A stretch of 64,000 nt of DNA. It comes from Isoperla grammatica. Lineage: Eukaryota; Arthropoda; Insecta; Plecoptera; Perlodidae. The DNA is taken from the NCBI GenBank assembly GCA_945910005.1, contig OX246747.1, forward strand, positions 36,046,750-36,110,749. The letters run 5' to 3'. Positions 1 to 43,984 of this stretch are shown here, in pieces (position 1 is the first letter of the stretch; every line of letters starts with the position of its first letter). The notes under the pieces are model-generated. The model was not told the DNA's origin. It searched no databases and saw nothing but the letters and a program-made list of their open reading frames with translations. Made by a program: the position numbers and the translations under genes.

Positions 1-286
1 AAAGTGGAAACTGCCCAATTTCGACTGAATACCGGACATGACCTCCTAAAGCCGCACCTCCATAGAATAGGGCTGGCTGCGGACGGCGTGTGTGATCTGT
101 GTGGGAAGGAGGAGCAAACCAGAAGGCATCTGCAGATTTGTGAGGGACTAAGAGCCCAAAATGACGCTATGCCAGGGGGCATAAAGTTTCACGACAGGGA
201 GGCGAATCTCTATTGGCTGACGAGATCCAGCATGATGGTCAGATAGATCAATTGTGGGCATATGAAATAATAATTTATTTTTGTAC
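1..286 (+). mobile_element. LINE 3' end, reverse transcriptase C-terminal remnant
   Basis: Reads FRLNTGHDLLKPHLHRIG and a CDLC...H...C zinc-knuckle-like motif, then NLYWLTRSSMM, typical of the C-terminal tail of non-LTR retrotransposon ORF2; 5' truncated by the window edge. The 3' sequence CAATTGTGGGCATA recurs in other copies here. Confidence 0.75.
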
Positions 287-700
287 ACTTGGTTGTGTGA
301 TCAGAGAAAGATTAGGTGTTGAAAGCGTGAAAGTAAGATTGGAGAGAGAACGTCTTCGTTGGTTTGGACATATGAAAAGAATGGACTTGACGATAGGATA
401 CCAAGAAGAGAGTTTGAACGACAACAAGAAGAAGGGCATAAGAAGAAAGTGGGCAGACCGAGAGACAAGTGGATGAATCAGATCAAAGACAGTGTGGAGA
501 ATAGAGGAAGATCATGGAACCAAGTCCATAGCAGAAAGACTATGGGAAAACCGTGAGAGATGGAGGGAACTACTAAACAGTCCTCTGGTAACGGAAGAAG
601 TGATCGAGGAAGAGATTGAGGAGGTGGTTGTGTCAGGCCTGGCTAGCCGGCAATGAAGACATTAGCCTAAGAGATGGAGTACTCTGCTACTCCCCCCTAC
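287..700 (+). mobile_element. Second LINE tail (RWFGH motif)
   Basis: Frames with LERERLRWFGHMKRM and KKVGRPRDKWMNQIKD, the end of an RTE/Proto-type LINE ORF2, interrupted by frameshifts. A closely related copy is at 29390-29790. Confidence 0.65.
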
Positions 701-960
701 CCGATAATTAATATTGGAAACGGGGTCAAGATATATATATATATATAAATAATAATAATAAAAATATAAATAATAAATAAACTAAACTAATAAACTGAGA
801 CGTTTCGGCCAACTCTTGGTCTTGATCACTCAGCGTGAGTAGAAGAACTATCTGTACACCTTGTTTAAATACACAGTTCTGCGGGAGTTTACACCAACCT
901 TTTAGGTAGTTTTCTTGGTACACCCCTAGAGCAAAGTCCAGTCGAGCAATTATCTCCATT
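700..960. repeat. Dispersed repeat with GAAACGTCT core
   Basis: Minus strand carries GAGTGATCAAGACC and GGCCGAAACGTCTCAG, matching segments at 13360-13400 (minus) and 38210-38260 (plus). A related flank GGTAAGCTGTTGG is at 13297, 38320, 39820 and 41208. Element type uncertain. Confidence 0.5.
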
Positions 961-1169
961 CAAACTTGAGCAAAGGACGAGGAATTCAGATGACTGAATA
1001 CACACATCACATTCTTCAAGGTGATGAGGTTTGATCGTTCTAGGAAAACAAGAAATCTCAGGGTAGCTTATCTTTCAACCCATCTATGGGTGTCCAAAAC
1101 GCGGGGAAAATGGTGTGGCCATGGTGTAAACTCCCGCGGAACTCTACTGCTCTGCTTTGGGTGGCCTAC

Positions 1170-1399
1170 CTGCGGTATCATGCTGACTTCGACGAGTCCC
1201 TTGAGGAACATCTCCTCCAACAGGTGGTTGGTTTTAACAGACGAGGTGATGACGCGCTTGATCTGTCCCTTCCTCAGCATCATACTGAGGGCCGAGTCTT
1301 CCGTGCCTGCGTCGGCGCAGACGACCGTCAGCTCTTTGACGTCGTCTATCTTGGACAGCTCCGTCAGCAGGGTCTCTGGCAGGCCGCACAGTCCGTAGC
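1170..1399 (-). CDS. OXCT1: Succinyl-CoA:3-ketoacid CoA transferase, internal exon (partial gene)
   Basis: Encodes GYGLCGLPETLL, ELTVVCADAGTEDSALSMML, RKGQIKRVITSSV and FLKGLVEVSMIPQ, matching the start of the CoA-transferase subunit-A domain of SCOT, which activates acetoacetate in mitochondrial ketone-body use. Acceptor CCGACAG, donor GTAGGC, 230 nt, entering in phase 1 and leaving in phase 0. The next exons lie beyond position 1. The family motif is usually GFGLCGIPE; here it is GYGLCGLPE. The SCOT active-site glutamate lies in the unseen C-terminal half. The exon's first about 40 bases and its acceptor are repeated in the minisatellite just upstream. Confidence 0.9.
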
Positions 1400-1920
1400 C
1401 TGTCGGCACACAACAGTCAGCACATTCACACACAGCCGTCAGCACATTCACACACAACCGTGAGCACACTCACACACAGCCGTCAGCAGGGTCTCTGGCA
1501 GGCCGCACAGCCCGTAGCCTGTCGGCACGTTGGCACACAACAGTCAGCACATTCACACACAGCCGTCAGCAGGGTCTCGGGCAGGCCACACAGCCCGTAG
1601 CCTGTCGGCACGTTGGCACACAACCGTCAGCACACTCTCACACAGCCGTCAGCACATTCACACACAGCCGTCAGCACGGCCCGTAGCCTGTCAGCACGTT
1701 CGCACACAACCGTCAGCACACTCACACACAGCCGTCAGCAGGACCCGTAGCCTAGCCGATTAACACACTCGCACACAGCCGTCAGCACGGCCCGTAGCCT
1801 GTCAGCACGTTCGCACACAACCGTCAGCACATTCACACACGGCCGTCAGCACGGCCCGTAGCCGGTCAGCACATTCGCACACCAACGTTAGCATGGTCTT
1901 GGGCAGGCCGTAGCCTGTCA
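1400..1920 (-). repeat. Minisatellite containing OXCT1 acceptor and exon start
   Basis: In minus sense, units contain CCGACAG followed by the exon's opening bases (GCTACGGGCTGTGCGGCCTG in the best copies), then GACGGCTGTGTGTGAATGTG-like spacer. About six copies of the acceptor-exon junction are visible, more degenerate away from the exon. Confidence 0.85.
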
Positions 1921-2340
1921 GCGCATTCGCACCCGTATTGTATTGCATTGCATTATTTTTATCTGGGGCTCGAAGGAGACTTGAGACTTTCTTCGTTTGA
2001 CGCTCCCCTCCGTTGCTACGTGACCACCCCTTAACCCCATGACAACCATATCATATTATATTAATCATAATGTCATATTTGATATGCTTGGTCACATAAC
2101 TAGGGCCGGGGTGAAGCTTCAAACTATGTCAAACTAAAAATATCTGCACTCTATTGTAAGTGATATAGAGGCCGGCAAATACTATCATAATAACACAATA
2201 AGAGGACCTGATAAAAATTATTTTTAAAAAAAACTATGACATTAAACTGTAAGGAGGCGTTTTTTTCTCAGTCTACGTAATGCTGGCATAGATATCTGCT
2301 TTCATTGCCTCGCCATGCTTCCCATTTAGCTCCGCGTTGC

Positions 2341-2345
<5 letters not shown>

Positions 2346-2394
<49 letters not shown>
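2346..2394. repeat. (GA)n microsatellite
   Basis: About 20 GA units in the intron between the two OXCT1 exons. Confidence 0.95.
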
Positions 2395-2395
<1 letters not shown>

Positions 2396-2599
2396 GTGGG
2401 TGGGGAAAACCAGCAAACCATTGCATTAGGGCCTACTCGGTTAGAAAATGTGTACAGCCCTTTTTCATGGATACATGGCTTGGCTTGACTAGTGTAAAAA
2501 CATTGCCTATTGCAGCCAATACTGCATGTTGGTACTAAATTCTACTGCTACTCGTAAACATAAAGTTATTTCACGGCAACTCTACGTACTTGTGCCTAC

Positions 2600-2756
2600 C
2601 TCCGACCAGAATGTAGGCCTTGTTCTCTATGTCTTCCAACACTTGTGACGGGCTGATGAATACCTTGAACATGCCGCGAGGTATGGGTGTTCTACTGCGT
2701 ATGGCTGCGTAGGCACGGGATGGAACCCGCCTCGCTTCGCTGACACTCGTGATCGC
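2600..2756 (-). CDS. OXCT1: Succinyl-CoA:3-ketoacid CoA transferase, 5' exon
   Basis: Encodes an arginine-rich stretch (SEARRVPSRAYAAIRSRTP) that looks like part of a mitochondrial targeting peptide, then KVFISPSQVLEDIENKAYIL followed by VGG, the SCOT N-terminal strand before GYGLCG. Acceptor CCGCAG at 2757, donor GTAGGC. 157 nt, phase 0 in and phase 1 out, joining exactly to the exon at 1399. There is an internal Met (RGMFKVF), but the frame is open back to the acceptor, so the start codon is probably in an upstream exon I could not identify. Confidence 0.85.
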
Positions 2757-2959
2757 CTGCGGGAAACCGTGAGAGACTTCTAATATATATATCTCTGGCT
2801 CCTGTTTCCAACTTAAGTTAGGTCAGGGGGTGGCTAAAGTCACCAGGATTCTAGGGCACTTCAAGAGCTCCTAACACCGGCTTGCCAGGCCTGTCATGTC
2901 CTCTTCAAATTCACTCTCTTCACTCCATAATACCATTCCATTCACTCAATAATGTGGCA

Positions 2960-3110
2960 AATAATGTGAAGCTCATCGATCTAGCGGGTTATCTCCTGCT
3001 TCCAATGCGGAAGGTCCTGCTTCGATTCCTGGTTAGGGCTGTGGTTTTTCTACTATCCCAACTTTCTTCAGCAGGCTTACCACGAAAAAAAAATAGTTCA
3101 AATAAAATTG
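2960..3110 (+). mobile_element. Degenerate tRNA-headed SINE
   Basis: Contains CTAGCGGGTTATCTCCTGC and GCTTCGATTCCTGG, degenerate A and B boxes sharing CTGCTTCCAATGCGGAAGGT with the SINE at 35942. The body is unlike that copy. Not a functional tRNA. Confidence 0.5.
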
Positions 3111-3852
3111 TTCCATAACCAGGATAAATGATAGATTACTGCCCAAATCTTAATGAATTTCACTTTAAACCTACTAATAAGATTGTACGACATGACAAAT
3201 TAATGACAACATAGGAGAAGGAAAAAATACCAAGAAATGACAACATAAGCCAAAGCTTGTGCGTGGACAAGACTACAGGTGATTGTTAATCTAAGCCACA
3301 ATCACCTTTTAATCGCCTGTTATGCTATTTATTAACGTTTTGTACAACACTTCCTTGCCCATTCACAATAGCGGTCGAGCAAGTATGAGAAGTTATGCTT
3401 TTTCCCGTTTATCAAATTTTGTATGGTCCGATTTAGATGCTCGGATGAGATGGGAGACTGATAACCTAACTAGTAGTTGTACTTCTTTATTTATAGCACA
3501 CTTTGGATAATTACCAATGTACATAAAAGTAAACAAACCAATAATAAACTTACGTGGAGCTGGAGAAACTTTTTCCTTAGATTCGCCCATAGTCGACAGT
3601 TGACAATGTTCACGTTTTTCGTGATGAGCATGTTTTTTCTTGAGATGACCTGCAAGCTAATCTGATCCAAGCATGTTATCAAGCGATGTTTGTTTACTGT
3701 TTATGCAGCAATGTCAAATGTCCACAATACTGTCATCTGTTTTTATTTCCATTGTTGAAGAATCAACCTGGCAGTGAGATTTATCACAGCCTGTGCAATG
3801 AGGAATACTAAATAAATAAATGTATTTTCATTGGGAGGATCATAATCATATA

Positions 3853-4432
3853 AATAGCACAAGACTCAATGGGGCTTTGCACGCAAAGCTTGACGTAGAA
3901 TGCGCCACCACCGTCCAAGCCCAAATCATGGCTTGCTGGATGGGTAAATCAGCGCGGACAAGGTCTACTTGACCCATCCAGCAAGCTGTGATGGTAGCAT
4001 TTTGCCAAAGACATTGGAATAGAAGTAGCGCCACCATAGTTCGAGCTCAAGTCCAGAGCCTCCTGGATGGGTAAATCAGCCCTTTTTTCATGGCTAAGTT
4101 CAAGGTCCACTAGATCGCTAGTAGCGTGCGCGCAGCGCGCGCTTTGCGCTTCGCAATTACTCCGCTAGGAGTAAATCCAGTAGACCTTGGGCTAAGTTAT
4201 GCGGAGATCAAGTAGACCTTGTCTGAGGGCTGGCACTACGCTGGCGCTGCGAGTGGGAGAATGTGGCAGTGCAAAGCCCCATTGAGGTGGTTGTGACATC
4301 ACAGACAGACAAACATTGTGTTGCTAGGCAACTCCATTGTTGCATCTTTCTTTGATTGGCATGCATATTCAATGTTTGTCCAAAACAAAACAAGGCTACA
4401 CGGCTATATATAGAATTGAGTCTTGTGCTATT
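3853..4432. mobile_element. Foldback/MITE with split inverted end
   Basis: Left end AATAGCACAAGACTCAATGG recurs inverted at 4415-4432. The inner part of the arm (CAATGGGGCTTTGCAC, 3868-3883) is inverted at about 4270-4285, so the right arm is split by about 127 bp. The core contains CAAGGTC-type hairpins and a GCGCGC-rich stretch. Confidence 0.7.
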
Positions 4433-5449
4433 AATACATAATTATTTATGAATTATAAACATTAGAAAATGTTCTTTTAGATAGTCACAAGGAATTAAAA
4501 AAATATTTGTAGTTGGTTGTCAAAATCCTCTATGCACGCTAACACGAGGCAACTTATAGACTAGCACTTTCTTTCTTGTCACATGCACATAATAGGTTCT
4601 AATACATAATAGTACATAATAGGTAATAACAACAGTTCAAAACATTGGAACGACCCTCATTAAGACGAACACGGAATATGACAGAGGAACATGCTCACAA
4701 TTAATTAATAAAAGTAAAACCACTTTAAAATATTTTCATTTTTTTTTTATCATTTCCATCTTTTTCAAACAACAATTTCATCAATCAACAATAGAGTATT
4801 TCACATCACATCTTGATTTTTTTTTTTAATATACATGTAAATAATCATCATACAGTATACTTCGATATCATTTCCTGTCTTATACACATTTACATCATCT
4901 ATATAGTTAACCTTGTAACAGGTTTGATTAATGTACACCAATTCTGAGCCATCCCGTGTCGAAACCACCCAACCATTCAACGTATGGGGATGAGCAAGCA
5001 TTTAACTTGAAGCAAGGGGGGGGGTTTGTACACAACCATTCTCCACAGGTCAATTCTTGAACAGATTCTTTCGAGGACAAAAAATAATAATGTCACAAAC
5101 AGTTAATATCGCGCCATTTACACGGTTCGATATTCTATTGAATTTAAAAACGAAAACGAATAGTGGGTTGCGTTTGAGAACACATTTAACGGACAGTGGA
5201 AAGCACCACACAAAATGCAAACTGCAACGAAGAAAGACGTAAATATTTAACTCGACCGTGGATTTTTCTACCCTGTTTAATATTTGAGGAATTAAGTATC
5301 TCATTTACAGATTCCATCTCTTATCTCCCAATAATAAAGGCCATTGTATGTAGGCATGAACACTAATTCCCTGTGCTGTGCTATATATACGTATTATATA
5401 CATTGTGCACTGTGATCATTTTTCTATACCCTATTTTACTTCCAACTCC

Positions 5450-5635
5450 CCACTACAATATTTCATATGAGGAGGATTCGTGCTCACCCTACTACATTAT
5501 TTTTAGGGGGGAATTGCTGCCCAATGCACTATATTTTTTTTAGAGAGGGGAATTGATATCCAGCCCACTCTACAATATTTGTATAGGGGGGAATGTGACC
5601 CAGCCCACTACAATATCTTACAGAGGGGGCCCACA
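5450..5635. repeat. ~56-bp degenerate tandem repeat
   Basis: Four loose copies of CCCACTACAATATTT followed by AGGGGGGAATTG. Downstream, 5640-5800 is more GC-rich without a recognisable gene. Confidence 0.6.
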
Positions 5636-7319
5636 CGACAGGGGACGGCTTCAGAGTTTGCGAAGCCTCAAGGCAGCATTCGATCCGCTACATCGAAGAA
5701 AAGGAAACGTGTCGTGGAATAAATACCGTTACCTCGCCCGGGCTTCGAGATGGTGACGAGCCAGGGCGGGAAACCTCACACACGCACACTTCGTCGACTG
5801 ACTCCGTTCTTGTATTTTATAATTTTACGCCAAAAAAATAAACGTGCTAGACTCTCCGTCGCGAAGCTTGCTCGCGTCGACGATAAGAGCCCGAAGACAT
5901 GATCGTCTTCGTTTTATTAAATACATCTAGAACGTCTTTCGACTATAACATCTCTTTCAACATCAGAAGTGTACCATAACAATAGGGTGGTACTTAAATA
6001 TCTACAGTTTAGCTACATTGATATAGTAAGCTTAAGAGCTAGAAATTTACAAGTATGATATATATAATATATATTATTTAGGAATGTCTGAAGAATTAAC
6101 TTTACATGAGTTTTAAAATGTACATATTACAATATATGTAGAAATAATCGTGACTGCGATGACGGAAACAAGCGAAAATTACGAGAGTGATACAAAAGCA
6201 AATTTTACATAAATAAAAACGTACGAACAGTCGTGAGACAAAGTAGGGTTCACGTTTGTTCTGTCGTTAAGTTGCAAGGTTATTCGTGTCGTAGAACCAT
6301 CCGTAATTTAGGTCGGTGCTTCTCAAAATTTCTCACCAATTCACCCTCCTCTAAAATTGTAAATTCGTTTCAAAAATGTAATCTGACATTTTTCCCAACC
6401 TGTAATAATGTTGAATACGAAAGACACACACTCACTACACATACAATTACATACTACTGTAACTTGTAGTATGTCTGGTGTGGGTCTGAAAGGATGCAAA
6501 ATGTGTGACCTCTATACAACAATTTTATCCAACAGAACTTGTTAACTCGAGAAACAAAACTCCCTTGTTCTAAAAGGTAATTTCGACTCATCATCATTGC
6601 CACGTCCAACTCTGCGTTGGGTCGGCATTGAAGATAAGCCTCTCCATCTTCTTCTATCCTGCCACCACTCTTCCCCCTCAACTCAACCTTTCGACTAAAT
6701 AAATATAGGTACCTAATTTGCTGGCCAATTTGAGAAGCACCACGCTATGTACATTGGAATGCACGTTGTAGCCATACTAGTTGCTAGGAACAAGCGCCAC
6801 TTTCTCTGACCGTCCCGCTACGCAAGAGTGCCAATGCAACAACAGTGCGGACGCCATTTGGAGTAGGGCCATCTGTCAACTAGAAGTATCAACCGAGTGA
6901 TGAATATTATGTCTCGGGTGGTAATACTAATACCGTTCTAAATTATACTCGGGACAAAATAAGAGATTTCTAGTTATGTAATAGTTTTTCAACGGCATCA
7001 TTACACACATACATTACGGACGCTTTAAATTGGTGTCGCTTGTCTATCCCTCTTGAAATAAGTGTGGCATCTAGTATTACCATAGTGAGTGTGAAGGAAA
7101 CTTTGTATCGTTTAAGTATCTTTATAATCTGATAAATTACTGTAGCGTTGTTCGCCCGTCTTGCACTCTACTTGCACTGAACCAGTGTAGGGATTATATT
7201 TGCAGTGTAATTAGGAAATACAGATTCAGACAGGAAGTAGGATACCAGTGTAATCGCTGTAGTACGACACGAAAAAGAAGAAAAAATTACATAGTGGATA
7301 CCGAAGGGCTTATTTGGCA

Positions 7320-7559
7320 TCCATCCACCATAGATATACATGGATCTTGATTCCTTTTCCATGTAGATATACCTGACAAGTATACCATAAGTCCATAACA
7401 TATTCAGTAGATGCAATTTCGTTTATATATTTTACACTTTCCATCCACCATAGATATACATGGATCTTGATTCCTTTTCCATGTAGATATACCTGACAAG
7501 TATACCATAAGTCCATAACATATTCAGTAGATGCAATTTCATTTATATATTTTACACTT
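7320..7559. repeat. Near-perfect 120-bp tandem duplication
   Basis: Copies 7320-7439 and 7440-7559 differ at about one base. Each contains the inverted pair ATAGATATACATGGA / TCCATGTAGATATAC. Confidence 0.95.
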
Positions 7560-10104
7560 TCTGTATTTGAACACTTTCTTGTCTACTCCTACGAAAAAGC
7601 CAGTGTAAGATTCTACTAAACTGTGTATTTACAGACGAATGCCGACATAACAGCTACACTGACTTGCAATAGTGTAAAAAGTGTAAGACAGTCAAACAAA
7701 GCTACCTGCCGTCAATATTAGAGACGCTACCATGTGTGCTATTAATACCAAGGCAACATCAAGCTCCGTTCTGGCTCCCTACTGACGCCAACATAAACCA
7801 TTTAACACCAAATCATAATTATTTATTGTTCTTCTATTTATCACTAATTCGTTTGTAACAAAAAAATCCCTAGCAGTATCACATAAACGGCACAAGAGAA
7901 ACGAACATGTTCGCGTGTGTCAGACGGCAAATGGGCGGAGTGCAAAGGAATCTAAAAATAAAATAATTTCTCACGTTTCGACTGCGATCTCGTGAAACAC
8001 CTTCGATGTTTGGGGGGGGGGGGGGGGTTGTCGCCTCGAACGAAATCTTCGTAGGAGTTTAAGCGACACGAGTCACGTCGAAACACACACACAATAGACT
8101 ATCGACATTTAAAACATCACACATTTATTTTATGTCCAGAGATCACGAGCGCATTACTTAGTTGCGTCGATCTACCGACCGACAATTCTTGTCTAAATAA
8201 ATATAATTTTTTTTTTTTTATATCTGCTCCCTGTGTCCAACAATGAAGTCGGGTAGGGGATAGGAACTTAATCCCATCATGATATAATAATGTAATGGAA
8301 GCAATGCGGTTGGTAAGTCGCTGAAAAGCTACAGGGGAAAAAAAATAACTTTTTGCCCGGAACAAAAACGAGATAACCGTTACCGAAACGGTTACGTAAG
8401 TAACCAATTTAACGGAACGTTGAAATAGTCCACATAATTAAATACAACAACATATGTATACGTATTATATTGAGACTTCACCATTAAGATCGTAAATACA
8501 GTATAGAGTTTAAATGTGATTAAAAAAAAATAGAACTATTATAAAAAAAAAACTTGCAAATAATAATTATTTTAATACTTTAAATTCAACAATTAAAAAA
8601 AAAATCATAACCTTCTTGCAAAATCAAGGTTCGTATATACAACAACTCAATATGTATATAAATATTACAATCTGACAAATCACGCAACGGCGAAGAACGG
8701 AACGGCCGCCGTTGCTTCTGTCGGCTACGCGGTTAGTCCTAGTTCCTCCACGTGGCTCGATGCACAGTAGTTAGTCTTGGGACGGCGGAAGAACCCTCGT
8801 CCGACATTCAGTGTCTACGTGAGGTGCACTAAGTGCGTGCGGTGAGAACCGAACCCAGTACGTACATTGTCAACACACCATAAATAATTCATTGCTTAAT
8901 AGATGATAGATACAGATTAGTTTCTATAATTATATATATAATATATAAGTTAATATATATTGGAGACGAGAAGGTGAAGGGAGAATCGGACGAGATAAAA
9001 GAGAAACGGAACACGCCGTATTGTCTGGGGTCAACTTTCGATATTGACAAATCAATCAAATCATACAAAGCAATTCTGATCCGAAATTTCTCGTTCGTTA
9101 ACGACACGAATTAACTAATCGATTACTTATCAAACGTTGCTAGTTGCTACGTTTACTGGAAAAAAGTCGACCCAATGGCCGTTGGCTTTTTGTTTAAAGT
9201 ATTCTCGACAAATTTGGATTAGACTTTTTTCGAGTAACTGCAACCTGACTTTTTTTTCTAATACATATATCAGCTTAATCTCATTTTCTCCATTTGGTTA
9301 ATACTGGATTGTAGGTAGACAATCGATTAGTTTCGATGTATCAACGTTCCGAAATATCAGATCACGAGGCAAGTCATCCAGTAAGATTTGACGGAGTCAA
9401 ATTTCTTTAAAGGATAACCAATTACTGTATTAGGGTCACGTAAATTTAGTAAAGCTAAAAGGAAGAAAATTGGGTTTAGAGTTTGTCATATTTATTTAAA
9501 CCAGCAGTTTTAAGAAATGCGCAAAGTCGAATAATCTCGGTCAAACGTTACTGGACGCTTCACTAGCCGTAAATTCAGGCCTACATTTACTAGGCTGGCT
9601 TATTCACTGAACATCAGCACTAAAGCTTTTGCTGTTTCTACCGTCACCTTCTCGACTCCAAGTGATCTATATTGTCCGTTTGTCTGCCCCCCACTTCTAC
9701 ACTCTTCGCGCTCGGAGTAACCGAGAGTCCTGCGGAGTTGCACGCGAACGTCTCGAGAGAATATTCACATTGTACGCCGGTCCACAGTTCACGTACGTCG
9801 GGACAATTTTTTGCGGCGAATACAATAACTACGTAATAATTTTATTGCACATTTTACAGTGAACAAATATTTGCTGAAATCATACAGGAGCTTTACTTTA
9901 CTTGTGAATGTCAAGAGGTTTACTTACCAAACTCCAACAGGGAATTAGTCGTCCTTGGGCTACACGTATCAAACAATCTTGGTTAGGTTCCTAAATTAAA
10001 CTGAAGGCGAACTATAGAACAACAAATTTCACCTCCGGGCTTGTAAACTCGCTCCCGTGGAGAACTACCGAGAAATCAATGCTCGACGCTCTTCGTCCCT
10101 GTAA

Positions 10105-10176
10105 ACTCACCCGCATCCATCTTTGTCTCAACGAAACACTACCTAGCACCAGTTAGACAACGACGTCACTTATATG
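10105..10176 (-). promoter_or_regulatory. Possible minus-strand core promoter and first exon
   Basis: In minus orientation a CATATAAG box (10176-10169) next to a CRE-like TGACGTC is followed about 50 nt later by ATGGATGCGG and a consensus donor GTGAGT (10110-10105). It could be the 5' end of OXCT1, which needs an upstream exon between 2757 and 11536. However, the coding phase (1) does not fit the phase-0 acceptor at 2757, so any link would need a noncoding or additional exon. Confidence 0.22.
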
Positions 10177-10639
10177 GCCACATCGTCGTGCGAACGTCGG
10201 GCAATGTTTCCACGGTACAGAAGCCAAATTTCATGTTCTCCTGTACCGCCTTTCCTAAACTGTTCCCAAGTGTTCCCTCTTGCCCAGCTGTCATGTCTTA
10301 AGGTTCCTAAAACTGCTCTTTATTGCTCTCGGTAAAATTATCACAGGGTGATAAATATAATTCCCAAGAACATTAAATCCCCTGTTTTATGAATGTTGAT
10401 GTTCAAAAGATAAATTAGATTATTTCAAATGAGTGAAACATCTAACGAGTTATGTCATATCGCGATAATCTTGAAGCAAAACCCGTTAATTTCGCGCGGT
10501 TTTAATTACGAGGCTACCCAAACGTTACAAATCCCGAAATTCTATAGTAGCAACTGTGAAACATTACGTACGTTTGGATACGTCGCAGACACCGGCGTCG
10601 CAATGTGAACATTCTCCTCCGACTGAAGCCTGTCCAACT

Positions 10640-10815
10640 TCATGAATTCAAGAACAACAGCACCTCAAATGAGTCAGGATATTTTTTTTCCTGTGCAAAG
10701 TTGGCCTCTTCAGCCATTCTTCTTTCTACCTATCCAAGACAAGACTGCTTCCTTCTCTGTCCTGCTCGTTTCGTCGGGCAGGGAGTCAATGTCCTTCTTG
10801 AGGAAGGCGCATCTG
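10640..10815 (-). mobile_element. LINE tail fragment, minus orientation
   Basis: Reverse complement of the tail seen at 20036-20152 (shared GTCCTGCTCGTTTCGTCGGG region). It flows into the 93-bp direct repeat at 10815-10907. Confidence 0.55.
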
Positions 10816-11390
10816 AAGACAGGATATAGTAAAAGACAACAATAGCTATTTTTATCGATGCTTTTTTGTCCTTGAATTCAAGAAGTTGGTGACCGTGTGA
10901 TACGGGCCAAAGATTACCGAGTGGGGAAGATAGTTCATCCATATGGGAATTCGTCTGCGCGTGTCTGAGCGAAATTTTCTAAGTCCGACGTGTAAGGTAC
11001 GAATTCTCACCGCAAGAGTCGCTCTTCTAAAAGTTTAAAACTCAAGGTCCACTAAATCCCCTGGCACGTACTAGTGATCTAGTAGACCTTGTTTAACGGT
11101 AACAAAGTCAAACGCAAGGTCTACTAGATCGCTAGTAGCCGCCAGGGGATTTAGTGGACCTTGGACAAACGTGCAGGGCTAGCGATCCTTGCGGTCAGAA
11201 TTCGAACTAGTGGTGAGACTTAAAATTTTTTGCTAAAACTCGCGCAGATATTTTAACACGGCGATGAAACATCTTCCCCACTCAGTAATCTTTGCCTGAA
11301 GACAGGATATAGTAAAAGACAAAAATAGCTATTTTTATGGATGCTTTTTTGTCCTTGAATTCATCGAGTCGGTGACCGTGTAACACGGTC
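10815..11390. mobile_element. Foldback element flanked by ~93-bp direct repeats
   Basis: Direct repeats 10815-10907 and 11295-about 11390 (shared AAGACAGGATATAGTAAAAG) flank a 387-bp element with 23-bp inverted ends at 10908-10930 and 11272-11294 (CAAAGATTACYGAGTGGGG). Inside lies a nested palindrome at 11043-11163. Confidence 0.7.
11043..11163. repeat. Double-hairpin palindrome
   Basis: Outer arms CAAGGTCCACTAAATCCCC (left) and its complement at the right end; inside, a second inverted pair TCTAGTAGACCTTG / CAAGGTCTACTAGA. The related motif CAAGGTCYACT recurs at 3959, 4102 and 4180-4220. Confidence 0.85.
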
Positions 11391-11536
11391 TTAACAAACG
11401 ATCACGTAGCGACGGTGACCCGCACCGACGCGAGGCGAAGAGCGTAGAACGGCGCGCAGACGCAACAACAGACCGACGTGCTTCTCTAGGGCGCGGTCAG
11501 GCCCGCCGGCCGGCGGCGGCGTCGCCGACAAGGTCG
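11043..11536 (-). other. GAK 3' flank / probable 3' UTR
   Basis: GC-rich for about 150 bp after the stop codon, then foldback repeat DNA. I saw no clear AATAAA in minus orientation within the first few hundred bases, so the 3' end is undefined. Confidence 0.35.
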
Positions 11537-43747
<32,211 letters not shown>

Positions 43748-43984
43748 ATTTAAGAAATTATTATTTTAACACAGCAACATATCACCGAAATCTGCTAAAA
43801 GTTACGTCTGTGAAACGGGCTCCAACTCTCCCAGCTCCCAAACCGTAGTCGACCAAGTAGTCCGCTGCAATACCAACTATATTCAATGGATTCTAACAAT
43901 AATAATATTATCACTTTAATGTACTTCTGTGCGTTCGAAAACAACAATCATTAAAGAAAAGTATTCAAATAACATTTTAAGATT
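43748..43984 (-). promoter_or_regulatory. GAK 5' flank / probable promoter
   Basis: The only non-repetitive sequence between the GAK start codon and the satellite. It has no clear TATA box in the minus orientation and contains a moderately GC-rich stretch at about 43805-43870 that could be 5' UTR or core promoter. The transcription start is not determinable here. Confidence 0.4.

Larger units (their letters stand above)
2757..10104. other. AT-rich intergenic DNA
   Basis: Apart from the repeats listed, I see no gene. GC-rich islands at about 5640-5900 and 8690-8860 have no coherent frame or splice pattern; one may hold an OXCT1 5' exon that I cannot identify. A poly-G run of about 16 lies at 8013-8028. 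Confidence 0.5.

Noticed and set aside
1021..1463. Plus-strand frames of 125 residues
   Set aside because: Antisense shadows of the OXCT1 exon and its minisatellite.
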